From Sphingobium sufflavum (GTDB lineage: Bacteria; Pseudomonadota; Alphaproteobacteria; Sphingomonadales; Sphingomonadaceae), in contig NZ_JAJSSH010000003.1 of assembly GCF_021403115.1 (NCBI RefSeq), positions 1 through 64,000 of the forward strand: a stretch of 64,000 nt of DNA, read 5' to 3'. Under the pieces are notes generated by a model. That model saw only the letters and a program-made list of their open reading frames with translations. It was not told the origin of the DNA and did not search any database. Positions within the stretch are counted from its first letter, which is position 1; the number at the start of each line of letters is the position of its first letter. The translations under genes were made by a program, and so were the position numbers. This document shows, one piece after another, positions 1 to 8,031 of this stretch.

Positions 1-64
1 CGCCTGCCTCAGCTTCCCGCAGAACCCCGATAATCTGCTCTTCCGTAAACCGTATCCGCTTCAT
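1..64 (-). CDS. IS3-family transposase OrfA, N-terminal fragment
   Basis: Only the first 21 codons are in the window, running off the left edge. They read MKRIRFTEEQIIGVLREAEA followed by Gly, the standard opening of the helix-turn-helix OrfA protein (IS407/IS51-like group) that binds the element's inverted repeats. In complete elements OrfA is joined to the DDE catalytic OrfB by programmed -1 frameshifting; that part is not visible. The gene points away from the NACHT gene. Confidence 0.8.
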   Translation of the reverse strand, partial: MKRIRFTEEQIIGVLREAEAG

Positions 65-127
65 CAGTCCGTCCTTCCATGGGCCGGACTCTAATCGTAT
101 CTGGAGGAAAATCAGGGGGTCAGGTCA
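1..127 (-). mobile_element. End of an IS3-family insertion sequence
   Basis: The first 127 bases look like one terminus of an IS3-family element whose body continues beyond the window. On the minus strand a transposase OrfA reading frame begins at 64, and the 63 bases between it and the proposed tip at 127 are non-coding with a C-rich end that starts TGACC when read inward, as expected of an IS3-type terminal inverted repeat. The partner inverted repeat and the target-site duplication are outside the window, so the exact tip (about 118-127) is inferred. The adjacent NACHT gene stops exactly on this end. Confidence 0.78.
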
Positions 128-1291
128 ATCTCTCTGAAGCATGGATACGGATTCTATCATGTCGAGATGAAAATCAGTATGATCTATTTCTATTCCTTGT
201 ATTTCCGAAGCTTTAGATACGTATCTAACAACTTCATCTTCTGTAAAAGAAACTTTATGATCAGCAAGGGATTTATAGCAGAATGCCGCAAATATCGCTC
301 GAAAACGATCTGCAGGTAGGTCACAAAAATGCTTTCTTCTCAAACCTTTGGTCCGGTCATGACGGCGGTAAAGTACTTCAAAAGCTTGATCATAAAATGC
401 AGTTGTAGTTTCCCCAAGCTGTAGGTGCTCACCATAGCACATCAGAAGCAAAACGGCGAGAAGAGGAATTTGAAGGAAACTAGTCCTGTCATCGAAATCC
501 CCTTCTTTTAATTTTTTTAGAAATTCTTCCTTAGCTTCCTCATCTTGGAATGGCACTTTCTCTATCAGGAGGATCGTTTGATCCTTGGTCAATGGTTCTA
601 TCGCCATTGTGTAGAATCCCTCCCAGCCACTAAAATCAACATCGGGGCGTGATGAGAGTATGATTTGCAGTTTCGGAAACCTGACGGTTAAGCGTTCAAC
701 TTGCTCTCTGAACGCAATCCGGTGCTGCGGAGGCACTTCATCCACACCGTCGAGGAACAGACAGAACCCTCCGGATTTCAGTGCTTCGTCAAAAACCTCA
801 CGATTTCCCCTTTGATTCTCTGGCGTAACAAGGTCGAAAATACTGTCTAGAATGGGCAAGTCTGAAGGATTTGCCATGTCGCGCAGATCAATAAAGAGTG
901 GCACTTGAGGGATTTCGTCAGTCAGCGCTCGCAACGCCAAACTGCGCATTAGCATGGTTTTCCCAGCGCCAGCTGTTCCTTTTATTAAAATAAGACCAGT
1001 TTCTCGTAATATTTCCAAAATATCTTCGTCTCTAACAGTATTTCCATCACTCGTTACATACAAATTTACATAAATATCATTTATCTTCGTAAGATGATCA
1101 GGAAAGTTTATAGTTCTTACGGCAGAGCATTTGCGCTTTGTTGCTTCAAGATGATCCCTAAAAGTATCTGTGAAATGGATCAGGACTTTGTCACGTCCCC
1201 AAGTTAAAGCGCTAGCGACACCTTTTATAGCTTGTGGAGCGAGCATCTTAAGTATCGGCGTTGCCACCTCAATTTCCTGTCCCGTAATCAT
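125..1291 (-). CDS. NACHT-domain NTPase, probably C-terminally truncated by an IS
   Basis: A 388-residue STAND-type NTPase. Walker A (GTAGAGKT) lies near residues 105-112, and Walker B with the NACHT acidic signature (LFLDGVDE) near 178-185, followed by a sensor-like segment ILSSRPD. The family comprises signalling ATPases; bacterial members often act in anti-phage defence, with a C-terminal sensor after the NACHT module. Here only about 200 residues follow Walker B and no LRR, TPR or WD repeats are seen. The stop codon TGA is made of the IS terminus, so the sensor half is probably lost. An upstream in-frame ATG exists at 1405, but 1291 has a GGAG nine bases upstream, and the extra 38 residues look non-coding. 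Base composition is clearly AT-richer than the neighbours, suggesting transfer. Defence function is inference; in this state it is likely a pseudogene. Confidence 0.75.
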   Translation of the reverse strand: MITGQEIEVATPILKMLAPQAIKGVASALTWGRDKVLIHFTDTFRDHLEATKRKCSAVRTINFPDHLTKINDIYVNLYVTSDGNTVRDEDILEILRETGLILIKGTAGAGKTMLMRSLALRALTDEIPQVPLFIDLRDMANPSDLPILDSIFDLVTPENQRGNREVFDEALKSGGFCLFLDGVDEVPPQHRIAFREQVERLTVRFPKLQIILSSRPDVDFSGWEGFYTMAIEPLTKDQTILLIEKVPFQDEEAKEEFLKKLKEGDFDDRTSFLQIPLLAVLLLMCYGEHLQLGETTTAFYDQAFEVLYRRHDRTKGLRRKHFCDLPADRFRAIFAAFCYKSLADHKVSFTEDEVVRYVSKASEIQGIEIDHTDFHLDMIESVSMLQRD

Positions 1292-1762
1292 TCGCAACAT
1301 CTCCGCAGCATTGATGTTGCAGTTACAGCGATTTTTGACACGCGAATACCCTTTTCCAGATCGGGCGCACCAGAATGTAGATTCGGGGCACCCGCTCATA
1401 ACCATCTCTGGTTAGCTCGGAGATTTCGTATTTTGTTCCGGCAATGAACAATGAATTCTGCAGCGTAGCAGAATGCGCGCGAACATTTCCCGCCTGGAAT
1501 AGCAACAATTAGTCGCCGACGACCGAACAGATATCAAGCGACCCGAAAGTTGCGAAGCCCGATAGTCGATAGCAGCTATCGGCTGATGATCGCCGCGTTC
1601 CGGACAGTCCGCTATCGGCCATTCTCTCCAAGGTCGCGCGCTCCCGGATCAGGTCCGGGATGACGATAGGAACAGGCCCGGTTCTCTTGTGCCCCACCGT
1701 CCCGCACCACCCCCGCCACGCCACCCCTTTCCGCCGACCCCGCGCGCCTGTATAGGGCCGCG
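1292..1762. other. Intergenic region between NACHT gene and miaB
   Basis: It holds the presumed promoter of the NACHT gene and marks the change from AT-richer to GC-rich DNA at about 1500. A minus-strand 61-codon frame (1323-1508, TTG start, no ribosome site) cannot be supported as a gene. Around 1560-1615 there are GATAGC/GCTATC-type short palindromes. Bases 1643-1664 match a small dispersed repeat also found near 27690 and 48950. Confidence 0.6.
1643..1664 (+). repeat. Short dispersed palindromic repeat, copy 1
   Basis: The unit reads CCCGGATCAGGTCCGGGATG and continues with AC. A second copy is in opposite orientation at 27681-27707 and a third, degenerate copy is at 48947-48963. The ends of the core (CCCGGA and TCCGGG) are self-complementary. 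No function can be assigned from the sequence. Confidence 0.55.
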
Positions 1763-3154
1763 ATGACTGCATCCCCCCCATCCGTTCCCGAATCCGCGCC
1801 GTCCTTTGCCGGGGCGCCGGCCCGGCCCGACCCCAAAACCTATCGGGTCAAGTCGTTCGGCTGCCAGATGAACGTCTATGACGGCGAGCGCATGGCGGAG
1901 ATGCTGGCCGCGCAGGGGCTGAGCGAGGCGGGCGAGGGGGCGGAGCCGGACCTGGTCATCCTGAACACCTGCCACATCCGCGAGAAGGCGGTGGACAAGG
2001 TCTATTCCGACATCGGCCGCCTGAAGCGCGAGGATGGATCGCGCCCGATGATCGCGGTCGCGGGCTGCGTGGCGCAGGCGGAGGGCGCGGAGATCATGCG
2101 CCGGGCCAGGACGGTGGACATTGTGGTGGGACCGCAGGCCTATCACCGCCTGCCCGACCTGGTGGCGAAGGCGGCGGCGGGGCAGGCGGCGCTGGACACC
2201 GACATGCCCGCCGATTCCAAGTTCGACGCGCTGCCGCGCCGGTCGAAGAATCCGCGTGTCTCCGCCTTTCTGACGGTGCAGGAAGGGTGCGACAAATTCT
2301 GCACCTATTGCGTCGTGCCCTATACGCGGGGGGCAGAGGTCAGCCGCCCATGGGCCGCGGTGATGGACGAAGCGCGGGCGCTGGTCGATGCGGGCGCGCG
2401 GGAGATCACGCTGCTGGGCCAGAACGTCAACGCGTGGACGGGCGAGGACGAGGCGGGGCGGACACAGGGGCTGGACGGCCTGATCCGCGCGCTGGATCGG
2501 CTGCCGGGGCTGGCGCGCATCCGCTACACCACCAGCCACCCCAACGACATGGCCGACGGGCTGATCGCCGCGCATGGCGACGTGGCGTCGCTGATGCCGT
2601 TCCTGCATCTGCCGGTGCAGTCGGGCAGCGACCGCATATTGAAGGCGATGAACCGCAGCCATGACAGCGCCAGCTACCTGCGCCTGATCGACAGGGTGCG
2701 GGCGGTGCGGCCCGACATCGCGCTGTCGGGCGACTTCATCGTGGGTTTCCCCGGAGAAACAGAGGCGGATTTCGAGGCGACGATGCACATCGTGCGGGAG
2801 GCGCGCTATGCCCATGCCTTCAGCTTCAAATATTCGCCGCGCCCCGGCACGCCCGCCGCCGACATGGATGGCATGATCCCGCTGGAGGTGATGGACGCAC
2901 GGCTGAAGGCGTTGCAGGACGAGATCATCCAGGGGCAGGTCGCGTTCAACCGGGCGAGCGTGGGCAAGGTGACACAGGTGCTGCTGGAGCGCGCAGGCCG
3001 TCACCCCGGCCAGTTGATCGGCAAGTCGCCCTGGCTGCAATCGGTGGTGGTGGAGGAGCCGGGCGCGACCATCGGCGACCTTGTCACGGTGGAGCTGGTG
3101 TCCGCCGGGCCGAACAGCCTGGGCGGCCGGATCGTGGCGCGCGCGGCGGCGTGA
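1763..3154 (+). CDS. miaB: tRNA-2-methylthio-N6-dimethylallyladenosine synthase
   Basis: MiaB is a radical-SAM methylthiotransferase that adds a methylthio group to i6A37 in tRNAs reading UNN codons. The 463-residue product has all three parts: an N-terminal UPF0004 domain with cluster-binding cysteines at 34, 70 and 102; the radical-SAM motif CDKFCTYC with cysteines 176, 180 and 183; and a C-terminal TRAM domain from about residue 390. Length is normal, with a slightly long Ala/Pro-rich start. In sphingomonads miaB is usually followed at once by phoH, ybeY and corC; here those genes lie in the other direction at 30.9-33.6 kb, so a rearrangement has separated them. Two inverted repeats follow the stop. 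Confidence 0.96.
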   Translation: MTASPPSVPESAPSFAGAPARPDPKTYRVKSFGCQMNVYDGERMAEMLAAQGLSEAGEGAEPDLVILNTCHIREKAVDKVYSDIGRLKREDGSRPMIAVAGCVAQAEGAEIMRRARTVDIVVGPQAYHRLPDLVAKAAAGQAALDTDMPADSKFDALPRRSKNPRVSAFLTVQEGCDKFCTYCVVPYTRGAEVSRPWAAVMDEARALVDAGAREITLLGQNVNAWTGEDEAGRTQGLDGLIRALDRLPGLARIRYTTSHPNDMADGLIAAHGDVASLMPFLHLPVQSGSDRILKAMNRSHDSASYLRLIDRVRAVRPDIALSGDFIVGFPGETEADFEATMHIVREARYAHAFSFKYSPRPGTPAADMDGMIPLEVMDARLKALQDEIIQGQVAFNRASVGKVTQVLLERAGRHPGQLIGKSPWLQSVVVEEPGATIGDLVTVELVSAGPNSLGGRIVARAAA

Positions 3155-3289
3155 GCTGACGGGCGGGTGGTTGGCAGGTTCTGACGGGTGCCGGGGGCAG
3201 GCGTTTTTTTGCCCTGACGGCCCGCAAGGGGTGGGGCGAGGTCGGTGGCTTGCTCCGGGGCGTGGCACAGGGCCATGTCCGGGGTGCCT

Positions 3290-3334
3290 TCGTCTGAAGC
3301 GTGATACCGCCTGGGGCCATCGCCCTTCAGACGA
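3290..3334. repeat. Inverted repeat downstream of miaB (outer)
   Basis: TCGTCTGAAG at 3290-3299 is perfectly complementary to CTTCAGACGA at 3325-3334, with a 25-base loop. It lies between convergent genes. There is no U-run directly after it, so a role as intrinsic terminator is uncertain. Confidence 0.5.
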
Positions 3335-3368
3335 TGACGAGCGGACAATGGTGGTTTTTCCGAGAGCC

Positions 3369-3396
3369 TTGAAGCGAGGCGCGTGACTCGCTTCAA
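3369..3396. repeat. Inverted repeat downstream of miaB (inner, perfect hairpin)
   Basis: TTGAAGCGAG at 3369-3378 pairs perfectly with CTCGCTTCAA at 3387-3396 around an 8-base loop. The arms share the word GAAGC with the neighbouring inverted repeat at 3290-3334. A bidirectional terminator or protein-binding site is possible. Confidence 0.5.
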
Positions 3397-3593
3397 CGGA
3401 GCGTACCTAACGCACGGGAGCACCGGAAGATCGGACATTGAACCGAGCCACGTGCCTCCGTTCAACCATTTGCAGGCCGTCGGGGCGGCCCCAGACACCG
3501 GTGGTTGCCGCGGCGTTGTCCCACAGAGACGCGCACGCCCGGCTATCCTGATGCCGCAAGGCCCGGGCCGCCAGCGGTCCATGCGACCCCGCC

Positions 3594-4082
3594 CTAGAGG
3601 AAATATTGCAGCCGGACCTCCTTGGTCAGGTCGCCCGTGCCGATGTGAAAGCGGGCGGCGGCGAATTTGGGCGGGCCGAAGCGGATGCGGGGGTTTTCGG
3701 AGAAGCCGAACCCCTCCCGCGGGATGCCCAGCAGCATGTCGGCGCGGGCGTTGCCATTCTCGTCATGCAGGACGCTGAGCGCATAGTCGCCGCTGGCGAC
3801 GGCGGAGAAGCTGATCCGCGCAGGGGGCGTGGCGGCGACGCTTTGCTTCAGCGCGTGCGGGTCTTTCTCGCAATTGGGGAAGAAACGCGGGTCGCGGGTC
3901 AGGCAGGCGCGCACATAGCCCTTTGCCGAGCGCAGGCCGGTGAAGCTGACGGTGAGGGTCGCGCTCTGGCCGGTCGTCTGGCCAGCGGGGCCGGAGGGCG
4001 CGGGCGCGTCATTGGCGGCGAGCAGCAGCGGCAGGGCGAGGAGGGCGGCGATCCTGCGCGTCCTGGTCCGGCGGGACGCCAT
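3594..4082 (-). CDS. DUF2141 family exported protein
   Basis: A 162-residue protein with an Arg-rich, hydrophobic N-terminal segment (residues 1-22) that looks like a signal peptide, followed by a DUF2141 beta-sandwich domain. Family features visible are the internal segment ALSVLHDENGN and GFGFSENPR near the end. DUF2141 proteins are exported and uncharacterised; many lie beside carotenoid or membrane-lipid genes. The start at 4082 is chosen because the signal peptide follows it directly; it overlaps the end of the upstream hydroxylase gene by 74 bases, which suggests translational coupling. The in-frame ATG at 4166 would add 28 residues with no signal-like character. Confidence 0.8.
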   Translation of the reverse strand: MASRRTRTRRIAALLALPLLLAANDAPAPSGPAGQTTGQSATLTVSFTGLRSAKGYVRACLTRDPRFFPNCEKDPHALKQSVAATPPARISFSAVASGDYALSVLHDENGNARADMLLGIPREGFGFSENPRIRFGPPKFAAARFHIGTGDLTKEVRLQYFL

Positions 4083-4800
4083 CCCATCGGCCCAGCCCCT
4101 TGTCGGTGCCGCACAGCCTGTCCCAGAAGCGGAAATAGAGACCATAATTTCCCCGATAGACGTCATGATGTTTCTGGTGATGGGTCGCGGTGATGATCCA
4201 GCGGCCCATGCGGCCCTCTACGATGCGGCGGGGGAAAAGCTCCCACCCCATATGGTTGGTGACGCCCATCAGCGTCATGATCGCCAGCACGCACCCCAGC
4301 GCGGCGACATGGATAGGGACGAGGAAGACGAGAGCGGGGATGACGAGGGCGCCGGTCAGCGCCTCCCACGGGTGAAAGCTCATCGCGGCCCAGGCGGTCG
4401 GCGGGCGGCTGTCATGATGGACGGCATGGGCGACGCGGAACCACCAGGGGCGGTGCATCAGCCGGTGCGTCCAGTAGAACCATGTGTCGTGGACCGCGAG
4501 GTAGAGCAGCAGCGACAGCGGCAAATACCACAGCGGCCATGCCTGCACATCGGTGTAGATGCGGGTCCATCCGTGCGCCTGCCACCCCCATGCGACGACC
4601 CCGGCGGGGATGCCGTAGAGGAGGGCGCTGAGCAGCGACCAGCCGACCTCCCGCCGCATCTGGCGCGACAGGCCGGCATAGAGGCCGGGGCGCACCCGGC
4701 GCGTCGCCAGCGCGAAGGCGCCGCTGGTGAGGAGATAGCGGACGCCGACAATGACGCTCATCACCAGCGCGGAGGCGATCAGGCCGGGCTGGCCGGTCAT
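4009..4800 (-). CDS. Membrane fatty acid hydroxylase / sterol desaturase family protein
   Basis: A 263-residue integral-membrane di-iron oxygenase of the fatty acid hydroxylase superfamily. The histidine clusters that bind the iron pair are present: HRLMH, then HAVHH, then HHQKHHDVYRGNYG. Four or so hydrophobic segments surround them. Members hydroxylate or desaturate lipid substrates, including carotenoids and fatty acids; the substrate here is not evident. The last 25 residues (after the GTDKGLG segment) are basic, Pro/Arg-rich and overlap the next gene, so they are probably non-conserved tail. It is likely co-transcribed with the DUF2141 gene. Confidence 0.88.
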   Translation of the reverse strand: MTGQPGLIASALVMSVIVGVRYLLTSGAFALATRRVRPGLYAGLSRQMRREVGWSLLSALLYGIPAGVVAWGWQAHGWTRIYTDVQAWPLWYLPLSLLLYLAVHDTWFYWTHRLMHRPWWFRVAHAVHHDSRPPTAWAAMSFHPWEALTGALVIPALVFLVPIHVAALGCVLAIMTLMGVTNHMGWELFPRRIVEGRMGRWIITATHHQKHHDVYRGNYGLYFRFWDRLCGTDKGLGRWDGVPPDQDAQDRRPPRPAAAARRQ

Positions 4801-4833
4801 GATGCCTGCACCATAGTCATGCCGTGCTCGCGC

Positions 4834-5760
4834 TCACGCCTTGACCAGCCCGATTTCCGCGAGCCGTTCGTGCAGATAGGCCTGCGCGGTGATCGGTGGG
4901 TGGCGGGCGGGGTTGGCGGCGTCGGTGCACTGGGGCAGCGCTTCGATCAGCCAGTCGGGGCGCAGGTGCAGAAAGAAGGGCATGGAATAGCGCGGGACGC
5001 CCGCCCGTTCCGCCGGGGGATTGACGACGCGGTGGCTGGTGGAGGGCAGGGCGTGGTTGGTCAGCCGTTGCAGCATGTCGCCGACATTGACGACCAGCGC
5101 GCCCGGCGGCGGGGCGACGTCGATCCATTGCCCGTCGCGGGACAGAAGTTGCAGCCCGGCCTCCTCCGCCCCCAGCAGCAGGGTGATGAGGTTGATGTCC
5201 TCATGCGCCTCCGCCCGGAGGCCGGCCGGGGTGGGGGCGACGGGGGGATAATGGAGCAGGCGCAGGATCGAATTGCCGTCGCGGACCGGATCGGCGAACC
5301 AGTCCGCATCGAGGCCGAGGTCGACGGCGATGGCGGAGAGGATGCGGCCCCCCACCGCGTCGAAGGCGGCGAAGAGGGCGCGGAAGGTGGGGGCAAAGCC
5401 GGGGATCTCCGCCGGCCACAGGTTGGGCGGCATGGTGCCCGCCAGCGGCGACCCGGCCGGCAGGTCGCGGCCGACATGCCAGAATTCCTTGAGGTCGCTC
5501 ACCGCCGCGCCCTTGGCCGTCTCCACCCCGAAAGCGGTATAGCCGCGCTGTCCCGCGCCGCCGGGGACGATATGACGGCGTTTGGCCGCGTCGGGCAGGG
5601 CGAAGAAGGCGCGGGCCTGATCCCAGCCGCGCGCGATCAGCGCATTGTCCATGCCATGGTCGCTGACCATTGCGAAACCATAGGTGCGGAAGGACGCGCC
5701 GAGCGCCCGCGCGAAGTCCGGGGCGGGCAGGTCGCGCATCGAGAGTATGGGAATGGCCAT
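4834..5760 (-). CDS. Fe(II)/2-oxoglutarate-dependent oxygenase, isopenicillin-N-synthase-like
   Basis: A 308-residue protein with the DIOX_N-type N-terminal region and a C-terminal double-stranded beta-helix core. The metal triad is visible as His186-x-Asp188 (in AHEDINL) and His243 (in STSHRVV); Arg257 in the following RYSMPFF segment would bind 2-oxoglutarate. This set is typical of the plant- and fungal-like soluble oxygenases common in proteobacteria, with substrates ranging from amino acids to flavonoids; none can be assigned here. It is 33 bases upstream of the hydroxylase gene, so the three genes 5760-3594 may form one operon of oxidative functions. Confidence 0.9.
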   Translation of the reverse strand: MAIPILSMRDLPAPDFARALGASFRTYGFAMVSDHGMDNALIARGWDQARAFFALPDAAKRRHIVPGGAGQRGYTAFGVETAKGAAVSDLKEFWHVGRDLPAGSPLAGTMPPNLWPAEIPGFAPTFRALFAAFDAVGGRILSAIAVDLGLDADWFADPVRDGNSILRLLHYPPVAPTPAGLRAEAHEDINLITLLLGAEEAGLQLLSRDGQWIDVAPPPGALVVNVGDMLQRLTNHALPSTSHRVVNPPAERAGVPRYSMPFFLHLRPDWLIEALPQCTDAANPARHPPITAQAYLHERLAEIGLVKA

Positions 5761-6155
5761 GCGGCAACCCGTGTAGAGGCTGGCGGGGCGGGGGAGAAGG
5801 CTCTTTCGCGCCGAGCGGGCGATTGCGGCGGTGGGGTGCCCTGACGATGGGCGGGCATGATGGACGGGCCGGGGACTGCCGGCTGGCGCTTCCTGTCGGG
5901 TGCCAGTGTCTCCCCTGAAGCTGTCAGGGCAAAGCCCCCGCTACGGCGGGCAGATGATTCACCGCGTCAGCCCGTCCAGAACAGAGAATAGCAGATTATG
6001 CACGGCGAGAAAGAGCAGGCTCGCTTCCGGTAGGGCGATGGCTGGGAATGTCGGCCAACGGACGGGGCTGCCGGGCCATGGCTATGCAGCCCCTCTGCGC
6101 GCAGGGCAAGGTCACGGCAGGCCGCGTCACGACCGGCATCGCCGCGCCGGGGGCA
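5761..6155. other. Gene-free region upstream of the metA leader
   Basis: It separates the divergent oxygenase gene from the metA promoter. No frame with protein-like content was found on either strand, and no tRNA or clear hairpin was seen. The promoter of the oxygenase operon should lie in the first part of this stretch. Confidence 0.5.
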
Positions 6156-6184
6156 TTGCCAAAACCGGCGCGCGTTCCTAAATA
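6156..6184 (+). promoter_or_regulatory. Predicted sigma-70 type promoter of metA
   Basis: TTGCCA at 6156-6161 and TAAATA at 6179-6184 are separated by exactly 17 bases, matching the housekeeping -35/-10 arrangement. Transcription would start near 6191, which is where the first helix of the proposed riboswitch begins. The agreement of the two predictions supports both. Confidence 0.6.
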
Positions 6185-6188
6185 CACC

Positions 6189-6300
6189 CCTGCATCAAGA
6201 GTTGGGGCGACGCCCAACGCCAACCTGCCGTCCGGGCAAGGTGGTGCTCCCCCAACGGGGAGGATGTGGCCGACCGGCAACCAAGCGGACCAGCCACATC
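6189..6300 (+). promoter_or_regulatory. S-box-like (SAM-I clan) riboswitch leader of metA
   Basis: The leader can fold into the S-box four-way junction. P1 pairs 6190-6196 with 6263-6269; P2 is a short hairpin, TTGGG with CCCAA, at 6202-6216; P3 pairs ACCT-GCC with GGC-AAGGT; P4 is CTCCCC with GGGGAG at 6248-6263. The conserved S-box words are in place: AAGAG after P1, GCCAACC before P3, and AAGGTGGTGC between P3 and P4. P2 is much shorter than in Bacillus S-boxes and lacks room for a kink-turn, as in SAM-IV and SAM-I/IV variants. Bases 6263-6270 can instead pair with 6293-6300 (GATGTGGC with GCCACATC), giving either an alternative switch helix or the extra 3' helix of SAM-IV. SAM binding would be expected to lower metA expression. 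The RNA class is inference from hand folding. Confidence 0.7.
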
Positions 6301-6331
6301 ATCCAGCGTCCGCCGCGCCTTTTGGTGACGC

Positions 6332-6370
6332 GCATCGCCGACGGGCCTGACGGTTCCGGGCGGGCGATGC
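6332..6370 (+). promoter_or_regulatory. Hairpin next to the metA ribosome binding site
   Basis: GCATCGCC at 6332-6339 pairs with GGCGATGC at 6363-6370. The base of the stem ends four bases before the Shine-Dalgarno sequence GAGGAG (6375-6380). It may be part of the expression platform of the riboswitch, acting on translation initiation, since the left arm shares the word GCATC with the 5' strand of P1. Confidence 0.45.
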
Positions 6371-6388
6371 ACCAGAGGAGATGTGTGC

Positions 6389-7318
6389 ATGCCGATTACC
6401 ATTCCCGACGACCTGCCCGCCCGCCGCACGCTGACGGCGGAAGGCGTGGTGGTGATGGGACAGGCGGACGCGGTGCGGCAGGACATACGGCCGATGCGGA
6501 TCGGCCTGTTGAACCTGATGCCGGACAAGATCAGCACGGAGACGCAGATCGCCCGGCTGATCGGCGCGACGCCGTTGCAGGTGGAACTGACGCTGGTCGG
6601 CATCACCGGCCATGTGCCGCGCAACACGGCGGCGGACCATATGGCGGCTTTTTATCGGCCCTGGGCGGACGTGCGCAAGGAACAGTTCGACGGCTTCATC
6701 ATCACCGGCGCGCCGGTCGAGAAGCTGCCGTTCGAGGCGGTGCTGTATTGGGACGAGATGCGGCGCATCTTTGACTGGACGCAGACGCATGTCCACCGGC
6801 TGTTCACCATCTGCTGGGCGGCGCAGGCGGCGCTGCACCATTTCCACGGCCTGCCCAAGCATGTGCTGGGCGAAAAGCTGTTCGGGGTGTTCCCTCATCG
6901 CAACCTGGCGCCCTGTTCGCCCTATCTGCGCGGCTTTTCGGACCGTTTCTCCATCCCCGTGTCGCGCTGGGCCGAAACGCGCGGGCCGGATATCGCGGCG
7001 GGCGGCGGCCTGACCGTGCTGGCGGACAGCGAGGATGCCGGGCCATGTCTGGTCCACGACCCGCGCCACGGGGCGCTGCACATGTTCAACCATGTCGAAT
7101 ATGACACGGGCACGCTGGCCGACGAATATGCGCGCGACGTGGTGGGCGGGGCGTCCATGCGGGTGCCCGCCCATTATTTCCCCGGCGACGACCCGGCCCG
7201 CCCGCCGGAAAACGGCTGGCGCAGCCATGCCCATCTGCTGTTCGGCAACTGGATCAACGAAATCTATCAGAGCACGCCGTTCGACCTGACCGAGGTGGGC
7301 CGGGACAGGCTGGGGTGA
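6389..7318 (+). CDS. metA: Homoserine O-acyltransferase, predicted acetyl-CoA specific
   Basis: MetA-family enzymes acylate L-homoserine in the first committed step of methionine synthesis. The product has 309 residues, the same as E. coli MetA, and the catalytic cysteine is Cys142 (TICWAAQ), with the FNHVEYD segment carrying the His/Glu partners. Residue 111 is Glu ([10 protein letters not shown]). In characterised members Gly111 goes with succinyl-CoA and Glu111 with acetyl-CoA, so this is probably a homoserine O-acetyltransferase despite the family name. The start is the ATG at 6389, eight bases after GAGGAG; a GTG two codons earlier is less well placed, and an ATG at 6381 is out of frame. 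Expression is likely controlled by the upstream S-box-like leader. Confidence 0.93.
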   Translation: MPITIPDDLPARRTLTAEGVVVMGQADAVRQDIRPMRIGLLNLMPDKISTETQIARLIGATPLQVELTLVGITGHVPRNTAADHMAAFYRPWADVRKEQFDGFIITGAPVEKLPFEAVLYWDEMRRIFDWTQTHVHRLFTICWAAQAALHHFHGLPKHVLGEKLFGVFPHRNLAPCSPYLRGFSDRFSIPVSRWAETRGPDIAAGGGLTVLADSEDAGPCLVHDPRHGALHMFNHVEYDTGTLADEYARDVVGGASMRVPAHYFPGDDPARPPENGWRSHAHLLFGNWINEIYQSTPFDLTEVGRDRLG

Positions 7319-7503
7319 GCTGGGCGGGCCAGTAAGCGGTGGGCCATTACGGGGCGGGACATGGCGGGATCGCGGCACGATGAGCGCGGCACGATGAGCG
7401 GGGCCGCGCGCGCCATCCCGCCCCGCATCCCGTCTTGCATCGCGGCCGGCGGCGTGAAAGAGACGGCGCAGCACCGCATATCGCGCACGAAAGGCAGTCC
7501 TCG

Positions 7504-7911
7504 ATGAACTATTGGCTGATGAAATCGGAACCGGACGCCTTTTCCTGGGACGAGTTCGTCGCCAAGGGCCGGGCCGAATGGGACGGCGTGCGCAACCATG
7601 CGGCGCAACTGAATATGAAGGCGATGAAGATCGGCGACCGCGCCCTCTTCTACCACAGCAATATCGGGCTGGAGTGCGTGGGCATCATGGAGATCGTGCG
7701 CGAGGCGGCGCCCGACAGCACCGACGACACGGGCCGCTGGATCGCGGTGGAGGTCGCACCGGTCGAACCGCTGAAGAAACCGGTGACGCTCAAGACGGTG
7801 AAAGCTGACACATTATTGTCACAGATGGCGATGGTTCGGCAGTCGCGCCTGTCCGTCTCCCCCGTCACGGCGCAGGAATATGCCCGGATTCTGGAGCTTG
7901 CGGGCCACTGA
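7504..7911 (+). CDS. EVE domain protein
   Basis: A 135-residue stand-alone EVE domain. It opens MNYWLMKSEPDAFSWD and contains GVRNHAAQLNMKAMKIGD and LFYHSN, characteristic of this PUA-like fold. EVE domains recognise modified nucleotides in DNA or RNA, and several are fused to or beside nucleases or translation factors; the cellular role of the short stand-alone form is not settled. The start at 7504 is the family's usual N-terminus; an in-frame start at 7435 would add 23 non-conserved residues. It is separated from metA by 185 bases and is probably transcribed on its own. Confidence 0.9.
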   Translation: MNYWLMKSEPDAFSWDEFVAKGRAEWDGVRNHAAQLNMKAMKIGDRALFYHSNIGLECVGIMEIVREAAPDSTDDTGRWIAVEVAPVEPLKKPVTLKTVKADTLLSQMAMVRQSRLSVSPVTAQEYARILELAGH

Positions 7912-7920
7912 GCGGTACGA

Positions 7921-7976
7921 TTGCAAAAACTGCAATAACCCCGGTTAGCTTTGCACTTGTCGCTTTGTGCGTTGCA
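7921..7976 (+). promoter_or_regulatory. TTGCA-box regulatory region, copy 1
   Basis: TTGCA (7921-7925) and TGCAA (7931-7935) form a palindrome with a five-base centre. It is followed by CCGGTT, then TTTGCA (7950-7955), and a further TTGCA (7972-7976). The same order of elements with almost the same spacing occurs at 8380-8428. It lies about 110 bases upstream of a 29-codon gene. It may contain an operator and a promoter with TTTGCA as the -35 element. Confidence 0.55.
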
Positions 7977-8031
7977 ACATATCTGGCCTCCAACGAGCCA
8001 AGAGACTCGCTGCTTTCCGTTGGAGTTTGAC

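Larger units (their letters stand above)
3155..3593. other. Gene-free region after miaB
   Basis: No reading frame here resembles a protein in either strand. The region contains two inverted repeats (3290-3334 and 3369-3396) and lies between convergent genes, so it probably serves transcription termination for miaB and the DUF2141 gene. It occupies the place where phoH would normally begin. Confidence 0.5.

Noticed and set aside
1323..1508. 61-codon minus-strand frame just upstream of the NACHT gene
   Set aside because: TTG start without a ribosome site, no family resemblance, and it overlaps the NACHT promoter region; too weak to annotate.
1649..3268. 539-codon minus-strand frame opposite miaB
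   Set aside because: Arg/His/Pro-rich composition typical of the antisense of a GC-rich gene; miaB on the plus strand has all family motifs.
3940..5844. 634-codon plus-strand frame opposite the hydroxylase and oxygenase genes
   Set aside because: Shadow of three real minus-strand genes; low-complexity Asp/Gly/Arg content and no domain.
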